A DNA stretch of 25,445 nt from Alphaproteobacteria bacterium. GTDB taxonomy: Bacteria; Pseudomonadota; Alphaproteobacteria; Holosporales; Holosporaceae. The notes beneath the pieces are model-generated. The model searched no databases. It had not been told where the DNA came from and saw nothing but the letters and a program-made list of their open reading frames with translations. The stretch is from contig VGCF01000006.1 in the NCBI GenBank assembly GCA_016870135.1, positions 1 through 25,445 on the forward strand, written 5' to 3'. Positions 16,452-24,424 of the stretch are shown here, piece by piece (within the stretch, counting starts at the first letter, position 1; each line of letters opens with the position of its first letter). The position numbers and the translations under genes were made by a program.

Positions 16452-16601
16452 TCAAGATGAATATGTCCCGTCCTTCCACGTTCCGCTGCCACCAAAGCCG
16501 GGCATGGTGGTATCTTCGCCGCCAGAGACTCCACAGCTGCTGCCACCAGCAGAAATTTGGGTTGCAAAAGCCAACATCAATATCATTGGTATAAGTTTCA
16601 T
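16452..16601 (-). CDS. Small exported Gly-rich protein, 49 residues
   Basis: This short gene is unidentified. The ATG at 16601-16599 has AAAAGGA eight to ten bases upstream, a good ribosome site. The product starts MKLIPMILMLAFATQISA, a textbook signal peptide. The mature part of about 31 residues is glycine- and serine-rich (GGSSCGVSGGED) with one cysteine. It ends with TWKDGTYSS and a stop at 16454-16452. It lies 63 bases downstream of the Thr/Pro-rich exported gene on the same strand, so they may be co-transcribed. The plus-strand frame across the same bases has no ribosome site. A secreted peptide or a short structural protein is possible; the sequence does not decide. Confidence 0.65.
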   Translation of the reverse strand: MKLIPMILMLAFATQISAGGSSCGVSGGEDTTMPGFGGSGTWKDGTYSS

Positions 16602-16664
16602 TGCTTTATTCCTTTTTTATTTTTTTATTCATTTTTATGATAGATTATTTGTATTAAAAAATCT

Positions 16665-17198
16665 TTAATTGTTTTTTATGCCCAGTTTTATTGATTTGGA
16701 CTGGGGGGGTGCCATTCTTTTTGCTGCTGTGGTGGAAACGGTGTTCGGCTTAGTAGTGGCGGGGGAAGAGGTCGCCAGATTGGTGCCCACAGGGATTCCT
16801 TTTACTGTCCCTTTGGTGTTTTTGGTTGCTGTGACTGTTGTTGGCTTGGCTGTTGTTGGCTTGGCTGTTTTTACTGCTGTTTGTTTTAACATACCCAAAG
16901 GTGGTGTGCCACGACGCACCATCATGGCCGTGGTGGCATACATCATGGGCTCTGGCGTGGCAGTTACCAGATTGTTCTCTGGTGCGGGATCGATTTTGGT
17001 GGCATACATCATGGGCTCTGGCGTGGCAGTTACCAGATTGTTCTCTGGTGCGGGATCGATTTTGATCACCTGCTCTGTTGATTGGGCTGTAAGGGTAAAA
17101 GAGGGGTCTGTGGCGATGGTGGCACCCGAATCCATGGATTGGCATTGTGTGGCCAGAATGAAATAAAAAACACAGATATAATGAAATGGTTGTCGCAC
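16665..17198 (-). CDS. Thr/Pro/Lys-rich exported protein with tandem duplication
   Basis: I do not recognise this 177-residue protein. It begins MRQPFHYICVFYFILATQC, a probable signal peptide. Residues 46-67 and 68-89 are two identical 22-residue repeats that start KIDPAPENNL and end PMMYAT. The rest is low complexity, with KPTTAKPTT and many Thr, Lys and Ala, and a basic tail. The start is a GTG at 17198 with no good ribosome site, so the N-terminus is uncertain. The opposite strand is also open (16669-17166) but gives an unlikely Val/Ala/Gly-rich product. The small exported gene just downstream on the same strand supports the minus-strand reading. A surface or periplasmic protein is the inference. 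Confidence 0.6.
   Translation of the reverse strand: MRQPFHYICVFYFILATQCQSMDSGATIATDPSFTLTAQSTEQVIKIDPAPENNLVTATPEPMMYATKIDPAPENNLVTATPEPMMYATTAMMVRRGTPPLGMLKQTAVKTAKPTTAKPTTVTATKNTKGTVKGIPVGTNLATSSPATTKPNTVSTTAAKRMAPPQSKSIKLGIKNN
16932..17063 (-). repeat. Perfect 66-bp tandem duplication
   Basis: Positions 16932-16997 and 16998-17063 are identical over 66 bp. The unit is 22 codons, so the frame is kept. Identity at every base implies a recent duplication or ongoing slippage. Confidence 0.9.
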
Positions 17199-17289
17199 TT
17201 TAATTAAAATTTTGATTTGTTGTGAAAATATTGTAATCTGCTTTTCTGTAATTTTACGTTAAATTGCCGTTGTGATTGGGCGATTCTTC

Positions 17290-17317
17290 TTGATTTTGAT
17301 TCATGGTGTGATAGAAT
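17290..17317 (+). promoter_or_regulatory. Possible sigma-70 promoter of def-fmt
   Basis: TTGATT (17290-17295) and TAGAAT (17312-17317) are separated by 16 bases and lie about 35 bases ahead of the def start. Confidence 0.45.
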
Positions 17318-17350
17318 GATCAGAATAGATCAAAAATATACAGTTTCTGC

Positions 17351-17845
17351 ATGGCACAATTGACTGTTTTACAAGAACCCGATCCCCGATTACGTCTACC
17401 CACAGTGGATGTGGAACAATTCGATCAAGACATCGCGGAGCATTTGGAAAATATGCTGGAAACCATGTATGCCCATGATGGTGTGGGTTTGGCGGCACCT
17501 CAGGTTAATTTGCGGCAACGCTTGGTGGTGATGGATGTGGGCGATGGTCCTATCAAGTTGGTTAATCCCACCATCACAGAGCAATCAGAGGACCGTTCGG
17601 TGACCAAAGAAGGCTGCCTGTCTGTGCCGGAATATCAGGCCCGTGTACGGCGATGTTCGGACGTCAGGGTGCGCTATTATGACGAAACGGGGGCAAATCA
17701 TGAGCGCACCTTTTCTGGATTGGCAGCCACGTGCATTCAGCATGAAATCGATCATTTGCATGGCATTTTATTCATTGATCACTTGTCGTCTTTTGAACGC
17801 AGTTTGGTCCGAAAAAAGTTAAAAAAAGTGGCAAAAAGTGGGTAA
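17351..17845 (+). CDS. def: Peptide deformylase
   Basis: Def removes the formyl group from the N-terminal methionine of new proteins, using a metal held by one cysteine and two histidines. The three family motifs are all present: GVGLAAPQ (44-51), EGCLS (87-91, ligand Cys89) and QHEIDH (130-135, ligands His131 and His135 with the catalytic glutamate between). The length of 164 residues is normal. There is no strong ribosome site before the ATG at 17351, but the N-terminus matches the family. The end overlaps the start of fmt by eight bases, so the formylation and deformylation enzymes are made together. Confidence 0.97.
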   Translation: MAQLTVLQEPDPRLRLPTVDVEQFDQDIAEHLENMLETMYAHDGVGLAAPQVNLRQRLVVMDVGDGPIKLVNPTITEQSEDRSVTKEGCLSVPEYQARVRRCSDVRVRYYDETGANHERTFSGLAATCIQHEIDHLHGILFIDHLSSFERSLVRKKLKKVAKSG

Positions 17846-18839
17846 TCGCGCCACCACGAATCGCGTGGTATTTATGGGCTCTTGTCCTTTTGCACTAACT
17901 ATTGTACAGGCACTGACAGAACATTTTTCTGTTGTTGGCGTATTCACAGCCCCACCAAAGCCAAAAGGTCGAGGTCACGCCATTCATCAAACCTGTGTCC
18001 ACGATTATGCCGATTCTTTGGGTATTCCTGTATTCACCCCCAGCACATTTCGTCATGACGATGCGGTGAATGATTTAAAAGCTCTGAATCCGGATGTGGT
18101 TGTGGTGGCATCGTATGGCTTGCTGTTGCCCCAACGGGTTCTAGATATCCCTGTTTGGGGTTGTGTTAATGTGCATCCGTCGCTGTTGCCCCGTTGGCGG
18201 GGTGCTTCGCCGTTGGTTCAACCGTTGCTGGCTGGTGATGATGAAACGGGGGTAGCCATTATGGTGATGGATGCTGGAATGGATACGGGGCCTGTGTTGC
18301 GACAAACACGTGTACCTATACCGCCACGCACGACCATTGCCACATTAACCCAGATTTTGGCCCAGCAGGGAGCAAACCTGTTATGCCATGTTTTGCCCAA
18401 TTATTTGTCTGGTTGTTTAAAACCTGTGCCTCAATCCTTAGAAGGTGTGACTTATGCCCCCAAAATCACGAAAGACATGGGGCATTTGGATTGGTCCGAC
18501 TCGGCCTGGATGTTGTTGCGCAAAATAGACGCATTCCAACCGTGGCCAGGAACGTGGGGAATGATTGGTGGGCAAAAAATTAGCATTATCCAGGCCGATG
18601 CTTCCATCATGAATGAGGGTGAATCTCTAAGAGAAGACCAAGTCCAGAATGACGGGGGTCAATTGGGTCTGGCTTCAGGGGGGGATGCATCGCCAACCAT
18701 TGTGCCGTGGGGAAAATCGTGGGCCATTGTGTGTGGACAGCACAGCGTTTTGATCCCCAAACAGGTTCGATCAAGTAACGGAAAAACTATGGATGCAGAG
18801 GCCTTTTTGCGTGGTCATCGGAATGATCTGTTTCCGTAA
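17838..18839 (+). CDS. fmt: Methionyl-tRNA formyltransferase
   Basis: Fmt transfers a formyl group from 10-formyltetrahydrofolate to initiator Met-tRNA. The conserved catalytic stretch NVHPSLLPRWRGASP begins at Asn111 with His113, and MDAGMDTGPV (144-153) supplies the conserved aspartate. The N-terminus VVFMGSCPFAL is the usual Rossmann start, although the family more often has GTPxFA. The GTG start at 17838 overlaps def. At 333 residues it is about 20 longer than usual; the extra part lies in the C-terminal domain, after QKISIIQADA, and includes a run of seven G bases (18678-18684). Function should be normal. Confidence 0.95.
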   Translation: MGNRATTNRVVFMGSCPFALTIVQALTEHFSVVGVFTAPPKPKGRGHAIHQTCVHDYADSLGIPVFTPSTFRHDDAVNDLKALNPDVVVVASYGLLLPQRVLDIPVWGCVNVHPSLLPRWRGASPLVQPLLAGDDETGVAIMVMDAGMDTGPVLRQTRVPIPPRTTIATLTQILAQQGANLLCHVLPNYLSGCLKPVPQSLEGVTYAPKITKDMGHLDWSDSAWMLLRKIDAFQPWPGTWGMIGGQKISIIQADASIMNEGESLREDQVQNDGGQLGLASGGDASPTIVPWGKSWAIVCGQHSVLIPKQVRSSNGKTMDAEAFLRGHRNDLFP

Positions 18840-19113
18840 TCGGTGTTGGGTAACAGGTCTGTGTTTGTGAAACAGCCAGCCCCAAAGATGGGGGATCATT
18901 GGCGATTTTTTGGTGCAATGGAGGGGGGGGTCTTTTGGTGCACGTCAAAATAAGGCTTCCTCTCGTTATGGGCGTATTGCTGCATCAGCTATGGGATTGT
19001 CCAGATTCATGTGCCTTGTGGTTGATCATTTTTTTTCTATGGCATTGATAACGTTTTTCAATAAGTTGAAGAAAATTTTATTGTATCCATTGTGATTTTG
19101 TTGCATAACCATT
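18840..19113. other. Gap between fmt and the decayed gene
   Basis: I see no gene here. A run of eight G bases lies at 18923-18930. A weak hairpin CCCCA/TGGGG lies near 18881-18895 and might end fmt transcription, but no clean T run follows it. The plus-strand frame at 18910-19095 is probably chance. Confidence 0.4.
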
Positions 19114-20218
19114 CTACATATCAACAAAAATTTTAATCAATTTTTGGAAGTTTTGGTGCCCCTTCCTTTCTTTTTGATCGCTCAAAGATTGTGATTTGGC
19201 AAAACGTGCTAAGGAGGGGTGCTTGTTCAAATGTTCTTTTGTTACGTTTAATGGAAGGCGGTCTAAATCTACTTTTTTCAAGAAGGAAAAGGTTGGCTAA
19301 GAGTTTTTATTTTGTTTGTGTTGCTATTTATTCTAACATTTTTTATTCTGCATCAGATTCGCCTTTAAATCGTTTATGGTATTCGGCATAATATTTTCTT
19401 TCTGCTGTTGATCTTCACTGCTCTATTTGAAAATCAGCAAGTTCGGTATTCGTATCAGAGTTCGTTGTTTCATCAGGGGTATCCAGATGCGGAAACATTT
19501 TGTTTAAAATTAGTCTAACTGTTTTTTCTTCAAATGCATGGAATTCTGATCTAAATTTGGCAAACTTATTTATAACTTCGGTTGATGATTGCATGTCTTT
19601 GATCGGATCGTTAAATTCTGTATTTTGATCACCGGAATCTGTTAATTTGTTGAAAGGGTTTTTTTAATGGCGTTTACATCTGTAATAAAATCTGTATATC
19701 ATTTTTTACATTGAGTACTGTTTTTTGATTCGTTTTATTTTCCAGTGTTGTAAAAAATTTCGAGTAATTGATCAAAGTCTGGAAAATGCTTAAAGTATTC
19801 TTTTCCGGCACTTGTGATGTCTTGTACTTTTTAAAAAAACATTGATGGCGTCGGATTTCCAAATTGTGTTAAGGTTTTCGTCCCATGAATCTGGGTTACA
19901 GGCTGTATAAGCCTGTAACGATTGTTTAATAGCGGATTGAGAATCTTACGTAGACGTTGTTGATTTTGTAGGATCAATATCGTTAAAAATTTTCTCAATA
20001 TTTTTTAAGATTGTTGATCAAAAAACATCTTTTTTCCAAAGGACTTCACCAGGATTCTTATCATCTGAGCATGGTGTATATCCTTCCAGAAGATTGGTCG
20101 TCTTTTCCTTTCATTCCTTTATCTTATTTAAAATGACGAATTTGGTGTCTTGAGTAACTTTTTTCAAAGCATCTGCAGACATCACAGCGCTCGGGGCGAT
20201 GAGTCCAACCAATAGCAA
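19114..20218 (-). pseudogene. Heavily decayed gene for an exported protein
   Basis: Read leftward, this region gives a chain of protein-like segments broken by stops and frameshifts. It opens with a signal-peptide remnant, LLLVGLIAPSAVMSADA, from 20218 (a TAG lies just before it). The same frame then continues for about 400 bases with stops at 20113, 20020 and 19948. Later segments in other frames include DITSAGKEYFKHFPDFDQLL, FAKFRSEFHAFEEKTVRLIL and KVDLDRLPLNVTKEHLNKH, ending at a stop near 19114. Several frame changes fall at T or A runs (near 19835 and 19660). The ancestral product was perhaps 360 residues, polar and helical. I do not recognise a family. The region is clearly richer in A+T than its neighbours. 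Confidence 0.7.
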
Positions 20219-20444
20219 CTATGCTAATTGCGGTGATTGCACTATTTTGTAGGTAAAAATTTCGCCTTAAACTGCTGACGGATTATGGAAAAGTATGTCA
20301 ATTGTTTTGATAAAAAAACATGAATAGCCCTTGTTGAATTCATCGGATCAATGCTGCTCACATGATCCATAAGATGGGCAACATTTGCATTCTTTTGGTG
20401 CTTATGAAATACTGAAATAAAATGTCGCATATCGGAATAATATT
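20219..20444. other. Upstream region of glyA and of the decayed gene
   Basis: This divergent gap should hold the glyA promoter. No strong -35/-10 pair is visible. A second hydrophobic reading, NSAITAISIVAIG, lies in another frame at about 20198-20240 and may be the original beginning of the decayed gene's signal peptide. Confidence 0.35.
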
Positions 20445-21731
20445 ATGACACAATGGCAAAATACAGAGCAACAAGGTCATGCGGTGACGCACAATATTGG
20501 ATTGATGCATCATGCCATGATGGATCAAGAGATGGCGAATTTTATTAATGCGGAAAACAAGCGACAACAGGATCATATTGAGCTTATTGCCTCTGAAAAC
20601 TTTGTATCACGGGATATTTTGATGGCCGTTGGCAGCATCTTAACCAATAAATATGCAGAGGGCTATCCGGGAAAACGATATTACGGTGGGTGTGAATATG
20701 TGGATCAGGTAGAACAACTGGCCATAGAGCGCGCAAAGTCCTTGTTTGGGTGTGGGTTTGCCAACATACAACCTCATTCCGGGTCCCAGGCCAATCAGGC
20801 GGTGTTTTTGGCTTTGTTAAATCCAGGCGACACCATCTTGGGCATGAGCATGGATGCGGGGGGGCATTTAACCCACGGGGCCAAGGTCAGTTTAACAGGA
20901 AAATGGTTTAACATTGTTTCCTATGGCGTGCATCCTGTCAGCCACCGTCTTGATATGGATCAGGTGCGTGATTTGGCGAAAAAGCATCGACCAAAATTGA
21001 TCATTGTGGGGGCGTCATCGTACCCACGTGTTCTGAATTTTAAAGAATTTCGTGAGATTGCGGACGAGGTGGGTGCCTTTCTATTGGCTGATGTGGCCCA
21101 TATTTCAGGACTGATTGTAACGGGCCATCATCCCCACCCTTTTCCCCATGCCCATGTGGTCACCAGCACAACGCATAAAACATTACGCGGCCCCAGAGGC
21201 GGCATTGTATTAACCAATGAAGAGGGGTTGGCCAAAAAAATTGATGGAGCGGTGTTTCCGGGTCTGCAAGGGGGGCCATTGATGCACGTGATTGCGGCCA
21301 AAGGCATTTGCTTTAAAGAGGCTAGCACCCCAGAATTTTCCCACTATATTCGTTCCGTTTGTGACAATTCCGCTGCTCTGGGACGGGCGTTGACCCAGCG
21401 TGGGTACCATTTGGTGTCGGGTGGAACGGACAATCACTTGCTGGTTGTGGATTTTTCAGGATCAGCGTTATCGGGGCAGGCGGCACAACAGGCCCTGGAA
21501 GCTGTACGTATTACGGCCAACAAAAATGGGGTTCCCAACGATCAGCGCTCTTATGTGCAAACGTCTGGTTTGCGTTTGGGAACAGCGGCTGTGACCACGC
21601 GGGGGTTTATGGCTGCTGATATGGACATCATTGCCCAGTGCATCCATCAGCGGTTAAACGACTTGGGCGGTCCGGTGGATGCTGTGATAAAACAAGTCCA
21701 AGCATTGTGTCGAACATATCCTTTGCAGTGA
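20445..21731 (+). CDS. glyA: Serine hydroxymethyltransferase
   Basis: GlyA interconverts serine and glycine with tetrahydrofolate, giving the one-carbon units that also feed the Fmt substrate. The PLP-binding lysine is Lys245 in TSTTHKTLRGPRGG. Other family marks are HIELIASENFVS (44-55), YAEGYPGKRYYGGCEYVD (70-87) and DVAHISGLI (216-224). The 428 residues include an N-terminal stretch about 15 longer than usual, so an internal ATG (residue 21 or 26) could be the true start; the ATG at 20445 has only a weak GGA upstream. It stands alone, with no nrdR or ribD following. Confidence 0.96.
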   Translation: MTQWQNTEQQGHAVTHNIGLMHHAMMDQEMANFINAENKRQQDHIELIASENFVSRDILMAVGSILTNKYAEGYPGKRYYGGCEYVDQVEQLAIERAKSLFGCGFANIQPHSGSQANQAVFLALLNPGDTILGMSMDAGGHLTHGAKVSLTGKWFNIVSYGVHPVSHRLDMDQVRDLAKKHRPKLIIVGASSYPRVLNFKEFREIADEVGAFLLADVAHISGLIVTGHHPHPFPHAHVVTSTTHKTLRGPRGGIVLTNEEGLAKKIDGAVFPGLQGGPLMHVIAAKGICFKEASTPEFSHYIRSVCDNSAALGRALTQRGYHLVSGGTDNHLLVVDFSGSALSGQAAQQALEAVRITANKNGVPNDQRSYVQTSGLRLGTAAVTTRGFMAADMDIIAQCIHQRLNDLGGPVDAVIKQVQALCRTYPLQ

Positions 21732-22165
21732 TCAGACGGTGGTTGGCAGGTGTTACGTTTTTCTGTGCGCCGTCTTGATTACGTGTGTTTCATTTTTTTG
21801 GCCATCCCCCAGCTCTTTCTGACGGTGTCGAATCACATGGTCTGTGGTCACGCATTGTAAGCGATGGATTTTGAACGATTAGTTTTGATCGATCCAAGGT
21901 TTTTTAAAGTTGTCAGATCTTCATTGTTTTTTAGGACTTTGGTTGCAGAATGGTTAAGATCAGTGAAAAAACAGTGGTATAGCAGAGTCTGGCAGAGCCC
22001 CTATTAAGCAGTGTTCAGGGGGGGTTGTTTTTACGGGAACAGAACCGATTGTGGTGCACAAATACAACAGTCTGCTGGATTTTAACAAAATTATTCAGGC
22101 CCGGTTGTTCCCTTATACCAGATGCGATACTTTTTGAGAGTCAATCACTATAGAAAAGATTAGAT
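21732..22165. other. Gap between glyA and the barrel protein gene
   Basis: No firm gene is seen. A frame at 21864-22007 (47 residues, starting MDFERLVLIDPRFFKVVRSS) and, in another frame, a stretch VFTGTEPIVVHKYNSLLDF near 22027-22083 are protein-like and could be remains of one gene split by a frameshift near the run of seven G bases at 22018-22024. A long-loop inverted repeat GACGGTG/CGCCGTC follows glyA but has no T run close by. The promoter of the next gene should lie in the last 80 bases; no strong pair is visible. Confidence 0.35.
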
Positions 22166-23200
22166 ATGAAAAAAGTATTTTTATTAGCACTGGCCTTGTG
22201 CAGTACAGTGGTGCAAACAAACGCAACCGATATGGGTGCGAACTGCTCACAGCAGGGGTTCCAAGTAGGAATTGGTCTCGGTTATGGCCTGACAACACCA
22301 ACCAACACCACATATGATTTCGTGGGCCCTGAAGACACAACACCTGGTAAAATACAGGCCAATTTACAAGATATCGTGGATCCAGAGAACTTCAGCGTGA
22401 ATGAACCACCTTTCAATCCATATGACATCGCCGGATTAGGATTGGATTATTCAAATGTTTCTACTTGGTCGTCCCAGTCCGCTCTTTTGGGCAGTTTTAA
22501 CATTGGTTACAAAACATTCTTTGATTGCAACAAGTACTCTGTCACCGGAACCGCCTTCATTATGTTCAATGGCGCATCCATGACATCTAACTTGATGGCA
22601 GAATCCACCAACTTCCAAGTAAATGTTGACCAGAAAGGGGAAGAAGAAGAGGGTTACCAAACAAATTTGAATGGTTCAATTGGATCCGGCCTGACTTATG
22701 CTGGTAAGCTGAAATTGACTAGCGGTCCGGTCTTTGGGTTTAACGTCTTATTGGCCAAGGAATTCAGTTGGGGTAATGCTGGCTTGCTATTGGGTATGAA
22801 GTTTAACTCTTATAGATTGTCATATCTGCAGACCAACGCTGATATCATTTCCGATGATGGCGTAGTCACACTACCTGGATATATTGACATAACGGGTACG
22901 AACAATGATAATACCAGTGTGAATATTCAAAATTATCTGTATCGTAAATCAAAAACAAGGACCGCCACAGGCTTTACATTTGGTTTTGCTACAAACTATT
23001 ACATCTCTGACAATCTGTCTGCTGGATTAACGGTGTTCTATGATATGTATACACCAATATCATTTAATCTCCAGAATATTGAGATTTGCCCTTATGTACC
23101 GGAAGGGGGGGAGCAAGTTAAAGACAGCGGTAAAATTAAGTTCCAGAATAACACCATCGGTGTGATGATGAACTTGACATACTCTTTTGGTGCAAACTAA
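22166..23200 (+). CDS. Outer-membrane beta-barrel protein (probable)
   Basis: The 344-residue product starts MKKVFLLALALCSTVVQTNA, a clear signal peptide. The mature part alternates short amphipathic strands (QVGIGLGYGL, GSFNIGYKTFF, FGFNVLLAKEFSW, AGLLLGMKFNSYRL, GFTFGFATNYYI, LSAGLTVFYDMY, TIGVMMNLTYSF) with Asn, Thr and Asp-rich loops. It ends close to an aromatic residue (LTYSFGAN), as outer-membrane barrels do. The exact family is not recognised; a surface antigen or porin-like protein is most likely. It is transcribed alone and is followed by a strong terminator, which fits high expression. Confidence 0.75.
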   Translation: MKKVFLLALALCSTVVQTNATDMGANCSQQGFQVGIGLGYGLTTPTNTTYDFVGPEDTTPGKIQANLQDIVDPENFSVNEPPFNPYDIAGLGLDYSNVSTWSSQSALLGSFNIGYKTFFDCNKYSVTGTAFIMFNGASMTSNLMAESTNFQVNVDQKGEEEEGYQTNLNGSIGSGLTYAGKLKLTSGPVFGFNVLLAKEFSWGNAGLLLGMKFNSYRLSYLQTNADIISDDGVVTLPGYIDITGTNNDNTSVNIQNYLYRKSKTRTATGFTFGFATNYYISDNLSAGLTVFYDMYTPISFNLQNIEICPYVPEGGEQVKDSGKIKFQNNTIGVMMNLTYSFGAN

Positions 23201-23282
23201 TCCAAAATCGGTATGCAAAACAAGGGAAAGAAACCATTGTGGGTCATGAACTGATCCACTAATTCGGATTTTTCCCTGATTC

Positions 23283-23323
23283 AAAAGCCTCTTTCCCAGA
23301 CCTTCTGGGATTGGGGCTTTTTT
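23283..23323 (+). terminator. Rho-independent terminator of the barrel protein gene
   Basis: A stem of AAAAGCCTC with GGGGCTTTT and an inner TCCCAGA/TCTGGGA stem (loop CCT, one two-by-two internal loop) is followed by six T bases. It lies about 80 bases after the stop. Confidence 0.85.
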
Positions 23324-23531
23324 GATTGTGCTGGGAAAGATCTGTGAAATCTGCAGCGTTTTGGCTGCATTCTGTGGGGGGTCATCGGCTGTATTCAAGA
23401 GTTGTCTATTTTGCTCTACGGATTCTTCTCCTATAAAACAATACCTCTTTGCACATACTCCACACCCCTATGGGGCATCAGCCAGTTACCACTGTTCTGG
23501 CCCCGATTCCGTTCAGTTGCCCGTTTTCCCG

Positions 23532-23560
23532 TTGACAAGATCTGTGTTTAATATCATAAT
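23532..23560 (+). promoter_or_regulatory. Sigma-70-type promoter of the prepilin-like gene
   Basis: A perfect TTGACA (23532-23537) and CATAAT (23555-23560) are 17 bases apart, about 35 bases ahead of the start at 23594. TTAACCAT, a CtrA half-site, lies at 23564-23571 over the likely transcription start. Confidence 0.55.
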
Positions 23561-23593
23561 TTTTTAACCATTGTAATATTTGATTTTCGGTGC

Positions 23594-24193
23594 GTGTTAG
23601 ACCAAAAAAAATATTGTTTTTTGTCATTAAAACCTGGTTATAAAAACAGGGTTGTAGCGTTTTTTCGCAAGATTTGGAGCAATGAATCAGGACTTGGTCT
23701 GATAGAAATGGCCATCGTTTTGATTGTCATTGGCGTGTTTCTAACAGGTGTGGTGTCAAAAGGACGCAAAATCATTTCAGATGCCAAGTTGATCACCACG
23801 GTGGGCGAAATTTCTCAGTATGCCAGAGCATTGTCTGATTTTATGAAGAACAAGGGGTTGTCTTCTGCGGAACTGGTGCAGAAGAGTGCGTGGGCAGCCA
23901 TATTGGGTAAAGAAAAAGGGGCAAGCCATAACGAATCTGATCATCAAACCCAAGAAGAACATTCGCCAGCCCTTAGTAATGGCGGGTATTTATTTATCCA
24001 GGACAATGACGGTTTGAGCTTCCTGTTTTTGGGTAAAAAAGGAAAAAAAGCCTTTATGACGTACCATGAGGCCAGCTTTTTAAAAGAGCGATTGGGGGAT
24101 GGTGTGGAAATTGTCACCACGGAAGGCAAGAGCATCGATGCAGCATCAGATCAGGGGACTGGGATGTTTTGTTTGAAAATTCCTTTGGATTAG
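23594..24193 (+). CDS. Type IV prepilin-like (pseudopilin) protein
   Basis: The protein carries a class III signal: ESG followed by LGLIEMAIVLIVIGVFLTG, with cleavage expected after Gly33 and the key glutamate five residues on (Glu38). The hydrophobic helix that follows is typical of pilins and of type II secretion pseudopilins. The remaining 140 residues form a globular part with GYLFIQDNDGLSFLFLGKKG and no family I can name. The 33-residue leader is longer than usual and the GTG start at 23594 has no ribosome site, so a start further in (TTG near 23621) is possible. No other pilus gene is nearby, so its machine, if any, is encoded elsewhere. Confidence 0.75.
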   Translation: MLDQKKYCFLSLKPGYKNRVVAFFRKIWSNESGLGLIEMAIVLIVIGVFLTGVVSKGRKIISDAKLITTVGEISQYARALSDFMKNKGLSSAELVQKSAWAAILGKEKGASHNESDHQTQEEHSPALSNGGYLFIQDNDGLSFLFLGKKGKKAFMTYHEASFLKERLGDGVEIVTTEGKSIDAASDQGTGMFCLKIPLD

Positions 24194-24424
24194 GGCTTGT
24201 TCTTGACGCCTCTTCTGTATGTTGATGCATGGGTTTTCCCCGCTGTATATGGATGTATCATCTGGATGAATCTTGTATTCTGTGCTTGGCATCCACAGGT
24301 TTTTTCTGTCCCATTATATGAAAATAATAAAGACTTTTGAATCAGTTGTCCCAATAAACCATATGACATACCCCAATCTATACGGCCCCACAACGCCCCC
24401 CAGTGCTCCAGAGTTTTGTTTGTA
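24194..24424. other. Gap between convergent prepilin-like and lipoprotein genes
   Basis: I see no gene or clear terminator here. A plus-strand frame beginning MKIIKTFESVVPINHM near 24318 runs into the opposite-strand lipoprotein gene and lacks a ribosome site. Confidence 0.4.

Noticed and set aside
16444..16668. Plus-strand 74-codon frame with a membrane span, considered as PntAB
   Set aside because: It has a TTG start without a ribosome site, lacks PntAB motifs, and the minus strand here holds a better small gene.
16669..17166. Plus-strand 165-codon frame, Val/Ala/Gly-rich
   Set aside because: It mirrors the minus-strand exported gene; the minus reading has a signal peptide and a same-strand neighbour.
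18910..19095. Plus-strand 61-codon frame after fmt
   Set aside because: No ribosome site and no motif; it begins just before a run of eight G bases.
20242..20430. Minus-strand 62-codon frame upstream of the decayed gene
   Set aside because: It covers the glyA upstream region, has no ribosome site and no signal peptide, and matches nothing known to me.
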